A DNA stretch of 64,000 nucleotides from Marivita sp051251565. GTDB lineage: Bacteria; Pseudomonadota; Alphaproteobacteria; Rhodobacterales; Rhodobacteraceae. The position numbers were made by a program, and so were the translations under genes. How positions within the stretch are numbered: the first letter of the stretch is position 1; every line of letters starts with the position of its first letter. Shown here piece after piece: positions 17,044-27,860 of this stretch. The stretch is from NCBI RefSeq assembly GCF_051251565.1, contig NZ_JBPOFB010000002.1:248001-312000 (forward strand), given 5' to 3'. Under the pieces are notes generated by a model. That model was not told the DNA's origin and did not search any database. It saw only the letters and a program-made list of their open reading frames with translations.

Positions 17044-18234
17044 ATGTATCAGCCGGACATCGAGGCCGAGCCACATTTTTCCCAGCCTGTCCGACAGGTG
17101 CTGATGATGCTCCTTGTTCTGGGGCTCACAGGGTTTGGTGGCTTTCTGGCGCTGCCACGGGTGTTGCCCGTGTTTCAGGCCAATCCCTATCTGAACGGAT
17201 TTATCGGCTTTGTGTTCGTGATCGGGGTGCTGGCTTGTTTCTGGCAGGTTTGGCAATTGATCCAATCAGTACGCTGGATCGAACATTTCGCGCAGGACCG
17301 TGAACGCGGGTTCGAGGCGAAACCACCACTGTTGCTGGCGCCGATGGCCACGCTGTTGCGGTCGCGTGGCAAGCGGATGCAGATCAATACGGCCTCGACC
17401 CGGTCTATTCTTGATTCCGTGGCCACCCGGATCGACGAGGCCCGCGAGATCACGCGCTATATCGTCAACCTTCTGATTTTCCTTGGTCTGTTGGGCACGT
17501 TTTACGGGCTTGCAACCACCGTACCCGCGCTGGTCGACACAATCCGGGGTCTTGCCCCCGAGGATGGTGAGACGGGAACCGAAGTGTTCGCGCGCTTGAT
17601 GAGCGGGCTCGACACGCAATTGTCCGGCATGGGGGTGGCGTTTGCGTCGTCCTTGCTGGGCTTGGCGGGATCATTGGTTGTTGGCCTGCTTGAGCTGTTC
17701 GCGGGTCATGGCCAAAACCGATTTTACCGCGAATTGGAAGAATGGCTCAGCTCTATCACCAAACTTGGGTTCTCCAGTGGAGAAGCCGAGAGCGGGGGCG
17801 ATATGGGCACCGCAGGTGTCATTCTCGACCAGATGGTCGAACAGATGGAGGCGATGCAAACGCTGTTCGCCCAGTCCGAAGAAGGCCGCTCTGAGGTGGA
17901 AAACCGGTTGGGCCAACTCAGCGACACTCTTGAACGCATGACCGAACGCATGGAGGCCACAGCCCCCAGTGCCACGGCTTTTGCCCGGATTGCTGATGGT
18001 CAGGACCGGCTCATTGACGTGTTGACCCATAAATCCAACAATGAAGGTCTGGATGCCGAAAGCCGCATGCGGCTTCGGTCCATCGACGTGCAGATGTTGC
18101 GCATTCTCGAAGAGGTGGCAGCCGGTCGTCAGGAAACCATGGCCGAACTGCGCACGGATTTGAACGCCATTTCCCGCGCCCTTGACCGGCTGGCGCGCAA
18201 TACAGGACGCAAGACCGACAAGGGCGAGGGTTAA
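17044..18234 (+). CDS. MotA/TolQ/ExbB-type proton-channel protein
   Basis: A 396-residue inner-membrane protein. Membrane segments lie at about residues 17-40, 50-73, 138-160 and 196-218. The last two carry the family signatures LGLLGTFYGLATTVP and GMGVAFASSLLGLAGS that line the proton path in MotA, ExbB and ZorA. The cytoplasmic C-terminus (about 225-390) is helical and probably coiled coil (GQLSDTLERMTERMEA, then EEVAAGRQETMAEL). The next gene, three bases on, encodes the MotB-like partner. The pair should form a 5:2 ion-driven rotor-type unit; its load is unknown. Confidence 0.85.
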   Translation: MYQPDIEAEPHFSQPVRQVLMMLLVLGLTGFGGFLALPRVLPVFQANPYLNGFIGFVFVIGVLACFWQVWQLIQSVRWIEHFAQDRERGFEAKPPLLLAPMATLLRSRGKRMQINTASTRSILDSVATRIDEAREITRYIVNLLIFLGLLGTFYGLATTVPALVDTIRGLAPEDGETGTEVFARLMSGLDTQLSGMGVAFASSLLGLAGSLVVGLLELFAGHGQNRFYRELEEWLSSITKLGFSSGEAESGGDMGTAGVILDQMVEQMEAMQTLFAQSEEGRSEVENRLGQLSDTLERMTERMEATAPSATAFARIADGQDRLIDVLTHKSNNEGLDAESRMRLRSIDVQMLRILEEVAAGRQETMAELRTDLNAISRALDRLARNTGRKTDKGEG

Positions 18235-18237
18235 GCC

Positions 18238-20373
18238 ATGGCCTTGTCGCGGCGCACCGGATCCCGGTTTCAGGCCTCGATCTGGCCGGGCTTTGTTGAT
18301 GCCATGACGGGACTGTTGCTGGTCCTGATGTTCGTGCTGACGATCTTTATGGTGGTGCAGGCAGTGCTGCGCGACACGATCAGCGGGCAGGAAAACGAAC
18401 TGAACACCCTGTCCTCCGAGATCGAGGAACTGGCCCGCGCCTTGGGGGTCGAACGCCAGCGCACAACGTCGCTGACCAACCAGTTGGGCACGCTGAACGC
18501 GACGCTGGACACCACGCAGGCGCGACTGACAGAACAAGAGGCGATCATCGCATCGCTGTCCGCCACGCGCGACCGGCAAGCGGCGGCGCTTGAGGCGGCG
18601 GATGTTCGAATTGCATCATTCGAAGAACAGGTTGCTGGACTTTTGTCGGAACGTGACACGGCCTTGGGCCAAGTGGTTGACCTGACCGCGACGCGCGACG
18701 CGTTGTTGACCGAACAAGAGGCGTTGAACCTCGCGCTCGCCACCGCGCGCAGCGAGATTGATGGACAGGTCGAAGCGGCGCGATTGGCCGCCGCCCGCAG
18801 AGACGCGCTTGAGACATTGGTCGCAGACCTGCGCTCCGAGAACGCCAAGGCGTCCGAACAGGTCGTTGCCTTGTCTGCGCAGGTCGAGACGTTGGAAACC
18901 GCCTTGACCGAGGAAGAGGCGGCAAAACTGGCCGAGGCCGCAGCGGCAGAGGCGTTGCGCGCCCGGTTGGAAAACGCGGATGCAGAACTGACCGCCATGA
19001 CCCTGGCGCTGGAGGAACAGCGTGCACGGGCCGAAGACACGCTGACCCTTTTGGCGGCTGCGCGCTCTGCCGAAGGCGATCTGAACGCACGTCTGGCTGC
19101 CGCCTTGCTTGAGGGCGAGGAAACCGCCGCCGCCTTGCAAGCACGGCTTGATGCGCAGGCTGATCGGATCGCAGGGCTGCAATCTGATCTTGACGCGGCA
19201 ACGGCGGATCAGACGACGCTGTCATCGCTCGAAGCGCAATTGGCACAGGCCTTGCTGCGCGTGTCCGAAGCTGAAGCCCTTGAGGCGCGGCTTGCGGATA
19301 TGCGTGCCCAAAACGCAGCGTTGTCGGCCGATCTTACGGCGTCTGAGCAGGCTGCGGATGACACGCAAGCGACCTTGGATGCGTTGCGTCAGGCCCTCGC
19401 CGAGGCGCAAGCAGACGCCGCGACGCGGTCTTCAACAGAACAGACCCTGGAAGAACAATTGGCGGCGGCCGTCGCACGTCAGACGGCAACAGAAGTCAAT
19501 CTGGACGATACCCGCGACCAACTGGCCGCAGCATTGGCCGCCAAGATCGCTGCTGAAACCGCGCTTGAAGATCGCTTGTCCGTCGCAGAGCAACGCCAGC
19601 TTTTGCTGGAACAGGCGCGCGACCGTCTTGATGCGGAATCGCAACGCGCGACCGAGGCGCAGCGCCAGACCGAAGTGCTCAACCAGCAGGTCGGCGCATT
19701 GCGGCGTCAATTGTCATCGTTGCAGGCGCTTTTGGATGAGGCACAAGCGCAAGATGTTGCGGCGCAAATCCAGTTGGAAAGTCTTGGCAGCGAATTGAAC
19801 ACAGCGCTGGCCCGCGTGGCGGCCGAGGAACGCCGCCGCCGGCAATTGGAAGAGGCGGAACGCGCGCGGCTTGAAGCCGAAAAGCTGCGATTGGCTGCAG
19901 AAAACCAGAACTTGGAACAATACCGATCCGAATTCTTTGGCCGTCTGCGCGAGGTGCTGGGTGACCGTGACGGTGTGCGCATCGAGGGCGACCGCTTTGT
20001 CTTTTCGTCCGAAGTCCTTTTCCCGCCTGGTGCTGCGGGTCTGTCCCCAGCGGGAACTGATCAGATTGCGAATGTCGCGGCCATCCTGCGGGACGTGTCT
20101 CAGGACATCCCCGAAGGCATCAACTGGATCATCCGCGTGGACGGGCATACGGACAATCTGCCGCTGTCCGGGCTGGGCGAATTTGCCGACAATTGGGAAT
20201 TGTCGCAGGCCCGCGCGCTGTCAGTGGTGCGCTACATGATCGAAGAGCTTGGTATCCCGCCAAGCCGCCTGTCGGCCAACGGGTTTGGCGAATATCAACC
20301 AGTCAACACCGCCGATACGCCTGATGCACGGGCACAAAACCGGCGGATCGAATTGAAACTGACCGAACAGTAA
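18238..20373 (+). CDS. MotB-like protein with very long coiled coil and OmpA peptidoglycan-binding domain
   Basis: A 711-residue protein. Residues 18-42 (PGFVDAMTGLLLVLMFVLTI) form one membrane helix with Asp21, placed like the proton-binding Asp of MotB. Residues about 48-570 are an unbroken Ala/Glu/Gln/Arg-rich coiled coil, long enough to span far beyond a normal MotB linker. Residues about 573-711 are an OmpA-type domain with VDGHTDNLP, NGFGEYQPV and QNRRIELKL. No ZorC, ZorD, Tol or flagellar genes are near. Likely role: proton-driven force transmission from the inner membrane to peptidoglycan, process unknown. Confidence 0.85.
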   Translation: MALSRRTGSRFQASIWPGFVDAMTGLLLVLMFVLTIFMVVQAVLRDTISGQENELNTLSSEIEELARALGVERQRTTSLTNQLGTLNATLDTTQARLTEQEAIIASLSATRDRQAAALEAADVRIASFEEQVAGLLSERDTALGQVVDLTATRDALLTEQEALNLALATARSEIDGQVEAARLAAARRDALETLVADLRSENAKASEQVVALSAQVETLETALTEEEAAKLAEAAAAEALRARLENADAELTAMTLALEEQRARAEDTLTLLAAARSAEGDLNARLAAALLEGEETAAALQARLDAQADRIAGLQSDLDAATADQTTLSSLEAQLAQALLRVSEAEALEARLADMRAQNAALSADLTASEQAADDTQATLDALRQALAEAQADAATRSSTEQTLEEQLAAAVARQTATEVNLDDTRDQLAAALAAKIAAETALEDRLSVAEQRQLLLEQARDRLDAESQRATEAQRQTEVLNQQVGALRRQLSSLQALLDEAQAQDVAAQIQLESLGSELNTALARVAAEERRRRQLEEAERARLEAEKLRLAAENQNLEQYRSEFFGRLREVLGDRDGVRIEGDRFVFSSEVLFPPGAAGLSPAGTDQIANVAAILRDVSQDIPEGINWIIRVDGHTDNLPLSGLGEFADNWELSQARALSVVRYMIEELGIPPSRLSANGFGEYQPVNTADTPDARAQNRRIELKLTEQ

Positions 20374-20376
20374 CGC

Positions 20377-21330
20377 CTAGTCGACGACCACATCAGCATG
20401 GCGCACGGCAACAATTACATCGCCCCGGACCAATCTGACATAGCCGCGATACGTGCCCTTTGGCCATCCCGCGTCAGGCGCGCGTTTCCCGTAAGCGCGC
20501 ATCAGTTCATCCTGATCTTTTTCAAGCCACGCTGTGTGGTCAAACACCTCGCTGTCTGGTCCGATCATCGTCATCTCGATCCGGTCATGGATGTTGCCGT
20601 GAAACGCGTGTGTGTAGAGTACCATTGCATCTTCTGGTGACAGAGTGCTGCGCCGGGCTTCTCCGGATTGCACCGCCGCCAGGTCTGGCACGCTGTCGGA
20701 CACACCGGCCGTGAACAGCCCGGCATCGGTATAAACCGGCGTATCGCTCCACAATGTACGCAGCGGGGTGCTACAGGCGTTGTCCTGTTCCTGCGCAAAG
20801 GGATCGACGATGTCGGTGCCCCGCGTGATGGTCAGATGCAGGTGCGGATAATTGGTCAGACCGCTCAGACCAACCTCGCCCAAAACCTGCCCTTGCAGCA
20901 CGCGTTGGCCGGGGGTGACGCGGACAGATCCCAGCTTCATGTGGCAATACACCGACTGATACCCGTTGCCGTGATCAATCCGCACCGCGTTGCCGCATTC
21001 CTGACCGTTCAAGTCTGTGCCGGGGATATAGGGCTGATCGGGGCGGGTGTTGCGAATGGCCTGAACGCGGCCATCTGCGGCAGCCATCACACGCACGCCC
21101 TGATCCATCTGGTCAAAGCTCAGAAGCGCGAAATCTGTACCGCTGTGCCCATCGCGGGATTTCGGGCCGCAATGGTAATCCGACGAGGCGCTGGTCGGGT
21201 CGACGTCCGGGTAGTCTTCGATCACGCAGGTTTCACCCAAAACGCAATCCAGCGGCATCCCCAGAAAGGAAACGTCCGCCACAACAGGTGTGGCGGACGC
21301 GATGAGCAGTGCAATAAGACGCCGGATCAC
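20377..21330 (-). CDS. M23 family metallopeptidase (LytM-type)
   Basis: A 317-residue exported protein, GTG start at 21330 overlapping the clpA stop (GTGA). The signal peptide ends PVVAD. The zinc motifs are visible as HSGTDFAL and YPHLHLTI, so it should be an active endopeptidase on peptidoglycan crosslinks. It has two Cys pairs in the N-terminal stretch (CVLGETC). It converges on the OmpA/coiled-coil gene with three bases between stops. Co-transcription with clpA is implied by the overlap. Confidence 0.9.
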   Translation of the reverse strand: MIRRLIALLIASATPVVADVSFLGMPLDCVLGETCVIEDYPDVDPTSASSDYHCGPKSRDGHSGTDFALLSFDQMDQGVRVMAAADGRVQAIRNTRPDQPYIPGTDLNGQECGNAVRIDHGNGYQSVYCHMKLGSVRVTPGQRVLQGQVLGEVGLSGLTNYPHLHLTITRGTDIVDPFAQEQDNACSTPLRTLWSDTPVYTDAGLFTAGVSDSVPDLAAVQSGEARRSTLSPEDAMVLYTHAFHGNIHDRIEMTMIGPDSEVFDHTAWLEKDQDELMRAYGKRAPDAGWPKGTYRGYVRLVRGDVIVAVRHADVVVD

Positions 21331-23651
21331 TCGGCCGTCAGAAGAGGGGGCTTTTTGCTCGACAGGCGCGGATTGTCCGGGCCAGCCGTCTCCAGCACAA
21401 GCTTGCCATCTTTGACCGACACCTTGACCACCCCACCCTTGGCGAGCTTGCCGAACAGAAGTTCCTCGGCGAGTGGCTTCTTGATGTCTTCCTGAATGAC
21501 GCGGCCCAAGGGCCGCGCGCCCATCTTGTCATCATAGCCCTTGTCGGCAAGCCATTCTGCGGCTGGCTGGGTCAATTCGATCGTCACGTTGCGATCCATC
21601 AGCTGCGCCTCAAGCTGAAGCACGAACTTTTCGACCACTTGCAGGATCACTGATTTCGGCAGCGGCGCAAACGAAATGACCGCGTCCAGACGGTTGCGGA
21701 ATTCCGGCGTGAAGGTGCGTTCGATGGCAGCCGTGTCTTCACCCTCGCGGCGGTCGCGGCCAAAGCCGATCGCCGATTTCGCCTGTTCGGTGGCCCCTGC
21801 GTTGGACGTCATGATCAGGATCACGTTGCGGAAACTGACCGTGCGCCCGTTGTGGTCGGTCAGCGATCCGTGATCCATCACCTGCAACAGGATGTTGTAG
21901 ACATCCGGGTGGGCCTTTTCGATCTCGTCCAGCAAGAGCACGCAATGCGGATGCTGGTCGACGCCATCGGTCAACTGACCGCCCTGATCGAACCCGACAT
22001 ATCCCGGAGGCGCGCCGATCAGACGGCTGACCGCGTGTTTCTCCATGTATTCGGACATATCAAAGCGCAGCAGTTCGACACCCAGCGTATCTGCCAGCTG
22101 TTTGGCCACTTCGGTTTTGCCGACGCCGGTCGGACCTGCAAACAGGTAGTTTCCGATTGGCTTTTCGGGTTCGCGCAGACCGGCACGCGCCAGTTTGATC
22201 GCCGAGGACAGCGCGTCGATGGCGGCATCCTGGCCAAAGACAACGCGTTTGAGCGACGCTTCGAGATCCTTGAGAACCTCTGCATCGTCCTTGGACACGT
22301 TCTTGGGAGGGATGCGGGCAATCTTGGCGACAACCGCTTCGATCTCCTTCGCGCCCAACGTCTTGCGTCGTTTGGATTCAGCAACCAAATGTTGCGCCGC
22401 ACCAGCTTCGTCGATCACGTCGATGGCCTTGTCTGGCAGCTTGCGGTCATTGATGTACCGGGCCGACAGCTCCACGGCTGATTTGATCGCTTCGGCGGTG
22501 TATTTGACGCCGTGATGTTCCTCGAAATAGGGCTTGATGCCCTTGAGGATCTTGATCGTGTCTTCGACAGACGGTTCGTTCACGTCGATTTTCTGGAACC
22601 GGCGCGACAGCGCGCGGTCCTTTTCAAAATGCTGACGGAATTCCTTGTAGGTCGTCGACCCCATGCAACGCAGTTTACCACCCTGAAGCGCGGGCTTCAG
22701 CAGGTTGGACGCATCCATCGCCCCGCCGGACGTGGCCCCGGCACCGATCACGGTGTGGATCTCGTCGATGAACAGGACCGCATCGTCATGGTCTTCAAGC
22801 TCTGTCATCACGGCCTTGAGCCGTTCCTCAAAATCACCGCGATAGCGGGTGCCGGCCAGCAATGCGCCCATGTCAAGCGAATAGATGGTGGTTTTTGACA
22901 GCACCTCGGGTGTTTCACCCGATACAATCTTGCGCGCCAGACCTTCGGCAATTGCCGTTTTGCCCACGCCGGGATCGCCCACCAAAAGCGGGTTGTTCTT
23001 GCGGCGGCGGCAAAGCACCTGAATGCAGCGTTCCACCTCGGAATCGCGACCGATCAGCGGATCAATGTCGCCTTCACGCGATTTGGCGTTCAGATCGACG
23101 CAATACTTGGCCAGAGCCGATTCTTTTTGTTCGCCCTGCGGTTCCTGTGCCTGCGGCTCTTCTTCGTTGTCGGTGGCGCCGGTTACCGGACGGCTTTCGC
23201 CGTAAGCCGGGTTCTTGGCCACGCCATGCGCGATGAAGTTGACTGCGTCGTATCGCGTCATATCCTGATCTTGGAGGAAGTAAGCCGCGTTGCTTTCGCG
23301 CTCGGCAAAGATGGCGACCAGCACATTGGCCCCGGTCACTTCGGACCGGCCAGAGCTTTGGACATGGATCGCGGCGCGCTGGATCACGCGCTGGAACGCC
23401 GCCGTCGGGACCGCTTCGGATCCTTCGATGTCGGTCACAAGGTTCGACAGATCGTCGTCGATGTAATCGACCAGCGTTGTCCGAAGCTCTTCGGTGTCGA
23501 CTGAACACGCTTTCATCACACGAACCGCATCAGGTTCGTCGACAAGCGCCAGCAGCAGGTGCTCCAGCGTTGCGAATTCGTGCGACCTCGAATTGGCCAG
23601 CGCCAAAGCCGAGTGAATTGCCTGCTCAAGGGTATTCGAAAATGAAGGCAC
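21327..23651 (-). CDS. clpA: ClpA, ATP-binding subunit of the Clp protease
   Basis: AAA+ unfoldase that feeds substrates to ClpP. 774 residues: N-terminal Clp_N repeats (about 1-145), D1 with Walker A GDPGVGKT, D2 with Walker A GPTGVGKT, and the ClpP-docking loop SAIGFGRD. It lacks the ClpB middle domain. I place the start at the GTG at 23651 (protein begins with the conserved PSFSNTLEQAIH) with AAGGAG upstream; a longer frame adds 16 lysine-rich, unconserved residues. The adaptor gene clpS, often next to clpA, is not in this window. Confidence 0.95.
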   Translation of the reverse strand: MPSFSNTLEQAIHSALALANSRSHEFATLEHLLLALVDEPDAVRVMKACSVDTEELRTTLVDYIDDDLSNLVTDIEGSEAVPTAAFQRVIQRAAIHVQSSGRSEVTGANVLVAIFAERESNAAYFLQDQDMTRYDAVNFIAHGVAKNPAYGESRPVTGATDNEEEPQAQEPQGEQKESALAKYCVDLNAKSREGDIDPLIGRDSEVERCIQVLCRRRKNNPLLVGDPGVGKTAIAEGLARKIVSGETPEVLSKTTIYSLDMGALLAGTRYRGDFEERLKAVMTELEDHDDAVLFIDEIHTVIGAGATSGGAMDASNLLKPALQGGKLRCMGSTTYKEFRQHFEKDRALSRRFQKIDVNEPSVEDTIKILKGIKPYFEEHHGVKYTAEAIKSAVELSARYINDRKLPDKAIDVIDEAGAAQHLVAESKRRKTLGAKEIEAVVAKIARIPPKNVSKDDAEVLKDLEASLKRVVFGQDAAIDALSSAIKLARAGLREPEKPIGNYLFAGPTGVGKTEVAKQLADTLGVELLRFDMSEYMEKHAVSRLIGAPPGYVGFDQGGQLTDGVDQHPHCVLLLDEIEKAHPDVYNILLQVMDHGSLTDHNGRTVSFRNVILIMTSNAGATEQAKSAIGFGRDRREGEDTAAIERTFTPEFRNRLDAVISFAPLPKSVILQVVEKFVLQLEAQLMDRNVTIELTQPAAEWLADKGYDDKMGARPLGRVIQEDIKKPLAEELLFGKLAKGGVVKVSVKDGKLVLETAGPDNPRLSSKKPPLLTAE

Positions 23652-23710
23652 GGTTGAGTGCTCCTTCTTTTTTGCGTTGCGTCGCAGGGTACGACACACC
23701 TGTCATCTTA

Positions 23711-23738
23711 ATATTAAAGTTTGGTTGTTACCGCCCAA
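23711..23738 (-). promoter_or_regulatory. Possible clpA promoter
   Basis: On the minus strand TTGGGC (23738-23733), a 16-bp spacer and TAATAT (23716-23711) precede clpA by about 60 bp. An inverted repeat GGTTG/CAACC (23723-23740) overlaps the spacer and -35. The -35 is poor, and a heat-shock-type promoter is not evident. Confidence 0.35.
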
Positions 23739-23808
23739 CCTTCAAGTTTTTTCTGCATCTTGACACGGTACTATCGTCCGATTGCACACAAGTTCTTGTG
23801 AAATTGCC

Positions 23809-24576
23809 TCAGAAGCGATCCTTGCGAGCGCGGATTTCGGCAAAAACTTCAACAGGCTCTGCGCCGATCATATTGAGATGGGCCCGGATTTCGGGATCAG
23901 TGGCGCGCAGGAACGGATTGGTCGCCACTTCGTCAGACAGTTTGCTAGGAACCGTTGGTTTGTTTTGATCACGAAGTGAACCTATGCGGTCTATCCGGTC
24001 TTTCAAGTCCTGATTGTCAGGATCGATGGTGATCGCAAACTGCGCATTGGTGTGCGTGTATTCATGGCCTGAACAAATCAGAGTTTCTGGGTCCAGGGCC
24101 GCCAGCTTTTGCAGGCTTTCCCACATCTGTGCAGCGGTGCCTTCGAACAACCGCCCGCACCCCAGCGCCATCAGGCTATCAGCGGTGAAGGCGTATCGAG
24201 ATTCAGGAAGGACAAAGGCGATATGCCCGTCGGTGTGACCGGACACATCCAGAATTTCGACAATCTCGCCGCCGAATTTAAACGCATCGCCTTCGGACAC
24301 TTCGCGGTTTAGCGATGGCAGGCGGTGGCGGTCTGCGGCAGCCCCGGTGACCTTGGCGTCGTAATGGTCAAGAAGATCGTCAACGCCGCCGGTGTGATCG
24401 TGGTGATGATGGGTCAGCCAGATATCGGTCAGCGACCAGCCACGTTTCGCCAATTCTGCCAGAATTGGCGCGGCTTCGGGCGCGTCGATGCAGGCAGTGT
24501 CGCCGCTGGCGGTGTCATGGAGCAAGTAGGCATAATTGTCCGACAACGCTGGCAGGGTGACAAGTTCAAGAGGCAT
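23809..24576 (-). CDS. gloB: GloB, hydroxyacylglutathione hydrolase (glyoxalase II)
   Basis: Hydrolyses S-lactoylglutathione to lactate and glutathione, second step of methylglyoxal detoxification. The 255-residue metallo-beta-lactamase-fold protein has THHHHDHTGG (both metal sites), SGHTDGHIAFV and the later CSGHEYTHTNAQFA, which binds glutathione. The C-terminal domain fits GloB length. It is divergent from a methyltransferase gene (62 bp between starts). The stop lies about 160 bp upstream of clpA. Confidence 0.95.
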   Translation of the reverse strand: MPLELVTLPALSDNYAYLLHDTASGDTACIDAPEAAPILAELAKRGWSLTDIWLTHHHHDHTGGVDDLLDHYDAKVTGAAADRHRLPSLNREVSEGDAFKFGGEIVEILDVSGHTDGHIAFVLPESRYAFTADSLMALGCGRLFEGTAAQMWESLQKLAALDPETLICSGHEYTHTNAQFAITIDPDNQDLKDRIDRIGSLRDQNKPTVPSKLSDEVATNPFLRATDPEIRAHLNMIGAEPVEVFAEIRARKDRF

Positions 24577-24638
24577 GGCGTTTCTTCCCGTGGTGGTTAC
24601 ACTTGTCTTAATCTAGGCCAAACAGACCGGAGGCCCAA

Positions 24639-25430
24639 ATGCATCTCGACGTGCAACGCTTGCACAGCTTCTATTACCGAAGTGCGATTGGGCGTGTGGC
24701 GCAACGCGTGGTGCGGGATCAAGTGCTGTCATTCTGGCCCGAAGCCAATCGCCAGTCCATCGGCGGGTTTGGATTCGCCGTTCCTCTTTTGCGCCCATAT
24801 CTTCCAGAGGCCCGCCGGGTCATCGGGTTGATGCCTGCCCAGCAGGGCGTCATGCCGTGGCCTGCCGGAATGCCCAATGTCTCGGTCCTGTGCGAAGAAA
24901 CGCTGTGGCCCATTGAGAATGGCCGCTTTGACAAGTTGATCCTGATGCACGGGTTGGAAACCTCGGAACGGCCAACAGCGCTTCTCGAGGAATGTTGGCG
25001 GGTTCTTGGTCCGGGCGGCAAGGCGCTTTTTATCGTGCCCAACCGCTCCGGGCTTTGGGCGCGGTCGGATGCGACACCATTCGGTTATGGCCGTCCCTAT
25101 TCGATGGGACAGCTCGAGGCGCAGCTCAAGGCGCATAACTTTGCACCGCAACGGCACAAAGCGGTTCTCTACCAGCCTCCCTCAACCCGGCGCTTCTGGA
25201 TGAAGACGGGACGGTTTTGGGAGCAGATGGGGCGCAGCGTATCGGCCTTGGTGGCGGGGGGCGTTTTGATGGTCGAAGTGACCAAGACCAACCCAACACC
25301 GCGCGGCACGAAATCGGAAAGCCGGGTGCTGAACCCGCTTGGCAATTTGGTACCATCCCCATCGCCCAAGCCGGCACGGGCGCGTGTCGCGCCCGAAAAT
25401 CCGGCACTGAGACCCCAGCAAACGGGGTAA
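24639..25430 (+). CDS. Class I SAM-dependent methyltransferase-like protein
   Basis: A 263-residue cytosolic protein with a weak methyltransferase core: the motif I region is degenerate (RRVIGLMPAQQG), but LILMHGLETSERP and the ECWRVLGPGGKALFIVPN stretch are typical post-core segments. After about residue 215 the chain is Pro/Arg/Lys-rich and probably unstructured. It is divergent from gloB, a common pairing in this group. Because motif I is unusual, SAM binding should not be assumed. Substrate unknown. Confidence 0.7.
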   Translation: MHLDVQRLHSFYYRSAIGRVAQRVVRDQVLSFWPEANRQSIGGFGFAVPLLRPYLPEARRVIGLMPAQQGVMPWPAGMPNVSVLCEETLWPIENGRFDKLILMHGLETSERPTALLEECWRVLGPGGKALFIVPNRSGLWARSDATPFGYGRPYSMGQLEAQLKAHNFAPQRHKAVLYQPPSTRRFWMKTGRFWEQMGRSVSALVAGGVLMVEVTKTNPTPRGTKSESRVLNPLGNLVPSPSPKPARARVAPENPALRPQQTG

Positions 25431-25748
25431 AGCGCGATTGTTGCGCGCAGCGACATGAGCCTGTTGAAACGGCTGCAGGCGACGTTCGCGCTAACAGGAA
25501 TCGGCAAACATGACCGTTACACTAGGAAAAGATGAATTTTTCTTGCGCGCATTAGGTCGCACTTTGGCTTAACTCCTTGTAAACAAGGCGGATGGGTGCG
25601 TTTCGAAAATCACCTTGGCGTGTTGCGGGCTTGGAACGCCTCTGCTACATCCGCGCTGATTTCTATGCCTTGCGGCATTTGCCAAACTGAACACGTCTCT
25701 GACCACCGGCTTTCGGGGGATCGGAGACAGAATAGCGGAAGGGTGGAC
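25431..25748 (+). promoter_or_regulatory. Intergenic region upstream of atpH: palindrome and probable promoter
   Basis: The 318-bp gap has no convincing gene. It holds a palindrome, CCTTGT-AA-ACAAGG (25575-25588), and a possible promoter TTGCGG (25623-25628), 17-bp spacer, TACATC (25646-25651), which would leave a leader of about 90 nt before the atpH GTG. The -10 is weak. The palindrome lies about 35 bp above the -35, a suitable activator position. Confidence 0.4.
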
Positions 25749-26309
25749 GTGTCTGAACCAGCATCCATTTCCTCTGGCATCGCGGATCGCTATGCCATGG
25801 CGGTCTTTGACCTTGCCAAAGAGGGTAAAGAGCTCGCCAAGCTTGAATCCAACCTCGACGATCTGTCGGCCGCGCTTGCTGGCAGTCCTGATCTGGTAGA
25901 TTTGATTCACTCCCCGGTTTACAGCCGGGACCAGCAGTCGGGCGCAATCGCTGCGATCTCGGCCAAGATGGGCTTGACGCCAACAATGCAGAACGTGTTG
26001 TCGCTCATGGCATCCAAGCGCCGCCTGTTTGTGGTGCCCCAGATGATCACGCGGCTGCGTGACCTGATCGCCGAAGAAAAAGGCGAAGTGACGGCCGATG
26101 TCGCATCCGCGATCAAGCTGACAGCTGCGCAAACAAAAGACCTTGCCAAGACGTTGAAAGACAAGATCGGCAAGGACATCAAGATCAATGCGACCGTTGA
26201 TGAATCCCTCATCGGCGGTCTTGTCGTTAAAGTGGGCTCAATGATGATCGACTCGTCGGTCCGCACCAAGCTCAACTCCCTGCAAAATGCTATGAAAGAG
26301 GTCGGATAA
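25749..26309 (+). CDS. atpH: AtpH, F1 ATP synthase delta subunit
   Basis: Peripheral-stalk protein that links the F1 head to the b subunits. 186 residues, with the N-terminal helical bundle starting SEPASISSGIADRYAMAVF and the C-terminal part around KINATVDESLIGGLVVKVGS. The GTG at 25749 is chosen because homologues start there and GGAAGGG is upstream; an in-frame GTG at 25743 adds two residues. First gene of the five-gene F1 operon; the F0 genes are not in this window, as usual in Rhodobacterales. Confidence 0.95.
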   Translation: MSEPASISSGIADRYAMAVFDLAKEGKELAKLESNLDDLSAALAGSPDLVDLIHSPVYSRDQQSGAIAAISAKMGLTPTMQNVLSLMASKRRLFVVPQMITRLRDLIAEEKGEVTADVASAIKLTAAQTKDLAKTLKDKIGKDIKINATVDESLIGGLVVKVGSMMIDSSVRTKLNSLQNAMKEVG

Positions 26310-27848
<1,539 letters not shown>

Positions 27849-27860
27849 GGAGACGAGGCC

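Noticed and set aside
18400..19950. DNA repeats in the coiled-coil gene
   Set aside because: The apparent repetitiveness comes from heptad-like Ala/Glu/Arg codons; no exact tandem unit is seen.
17044..20373. Zorya antiphage system
   Set aside because: MotA/MotB-like parts are present but no ZorC, ZorD or ZorE is adjacent. Neighbours are ChaC, M23 and ClpA. Similarity of the channel parts alone is not enough.
23787..23800. CACAAG-TT-CTTGTG inverted repeat between gloB and clpA as a terminator
   Set aside because: The stem is short and AT-rich and is not followed by a T-tract in either direction.
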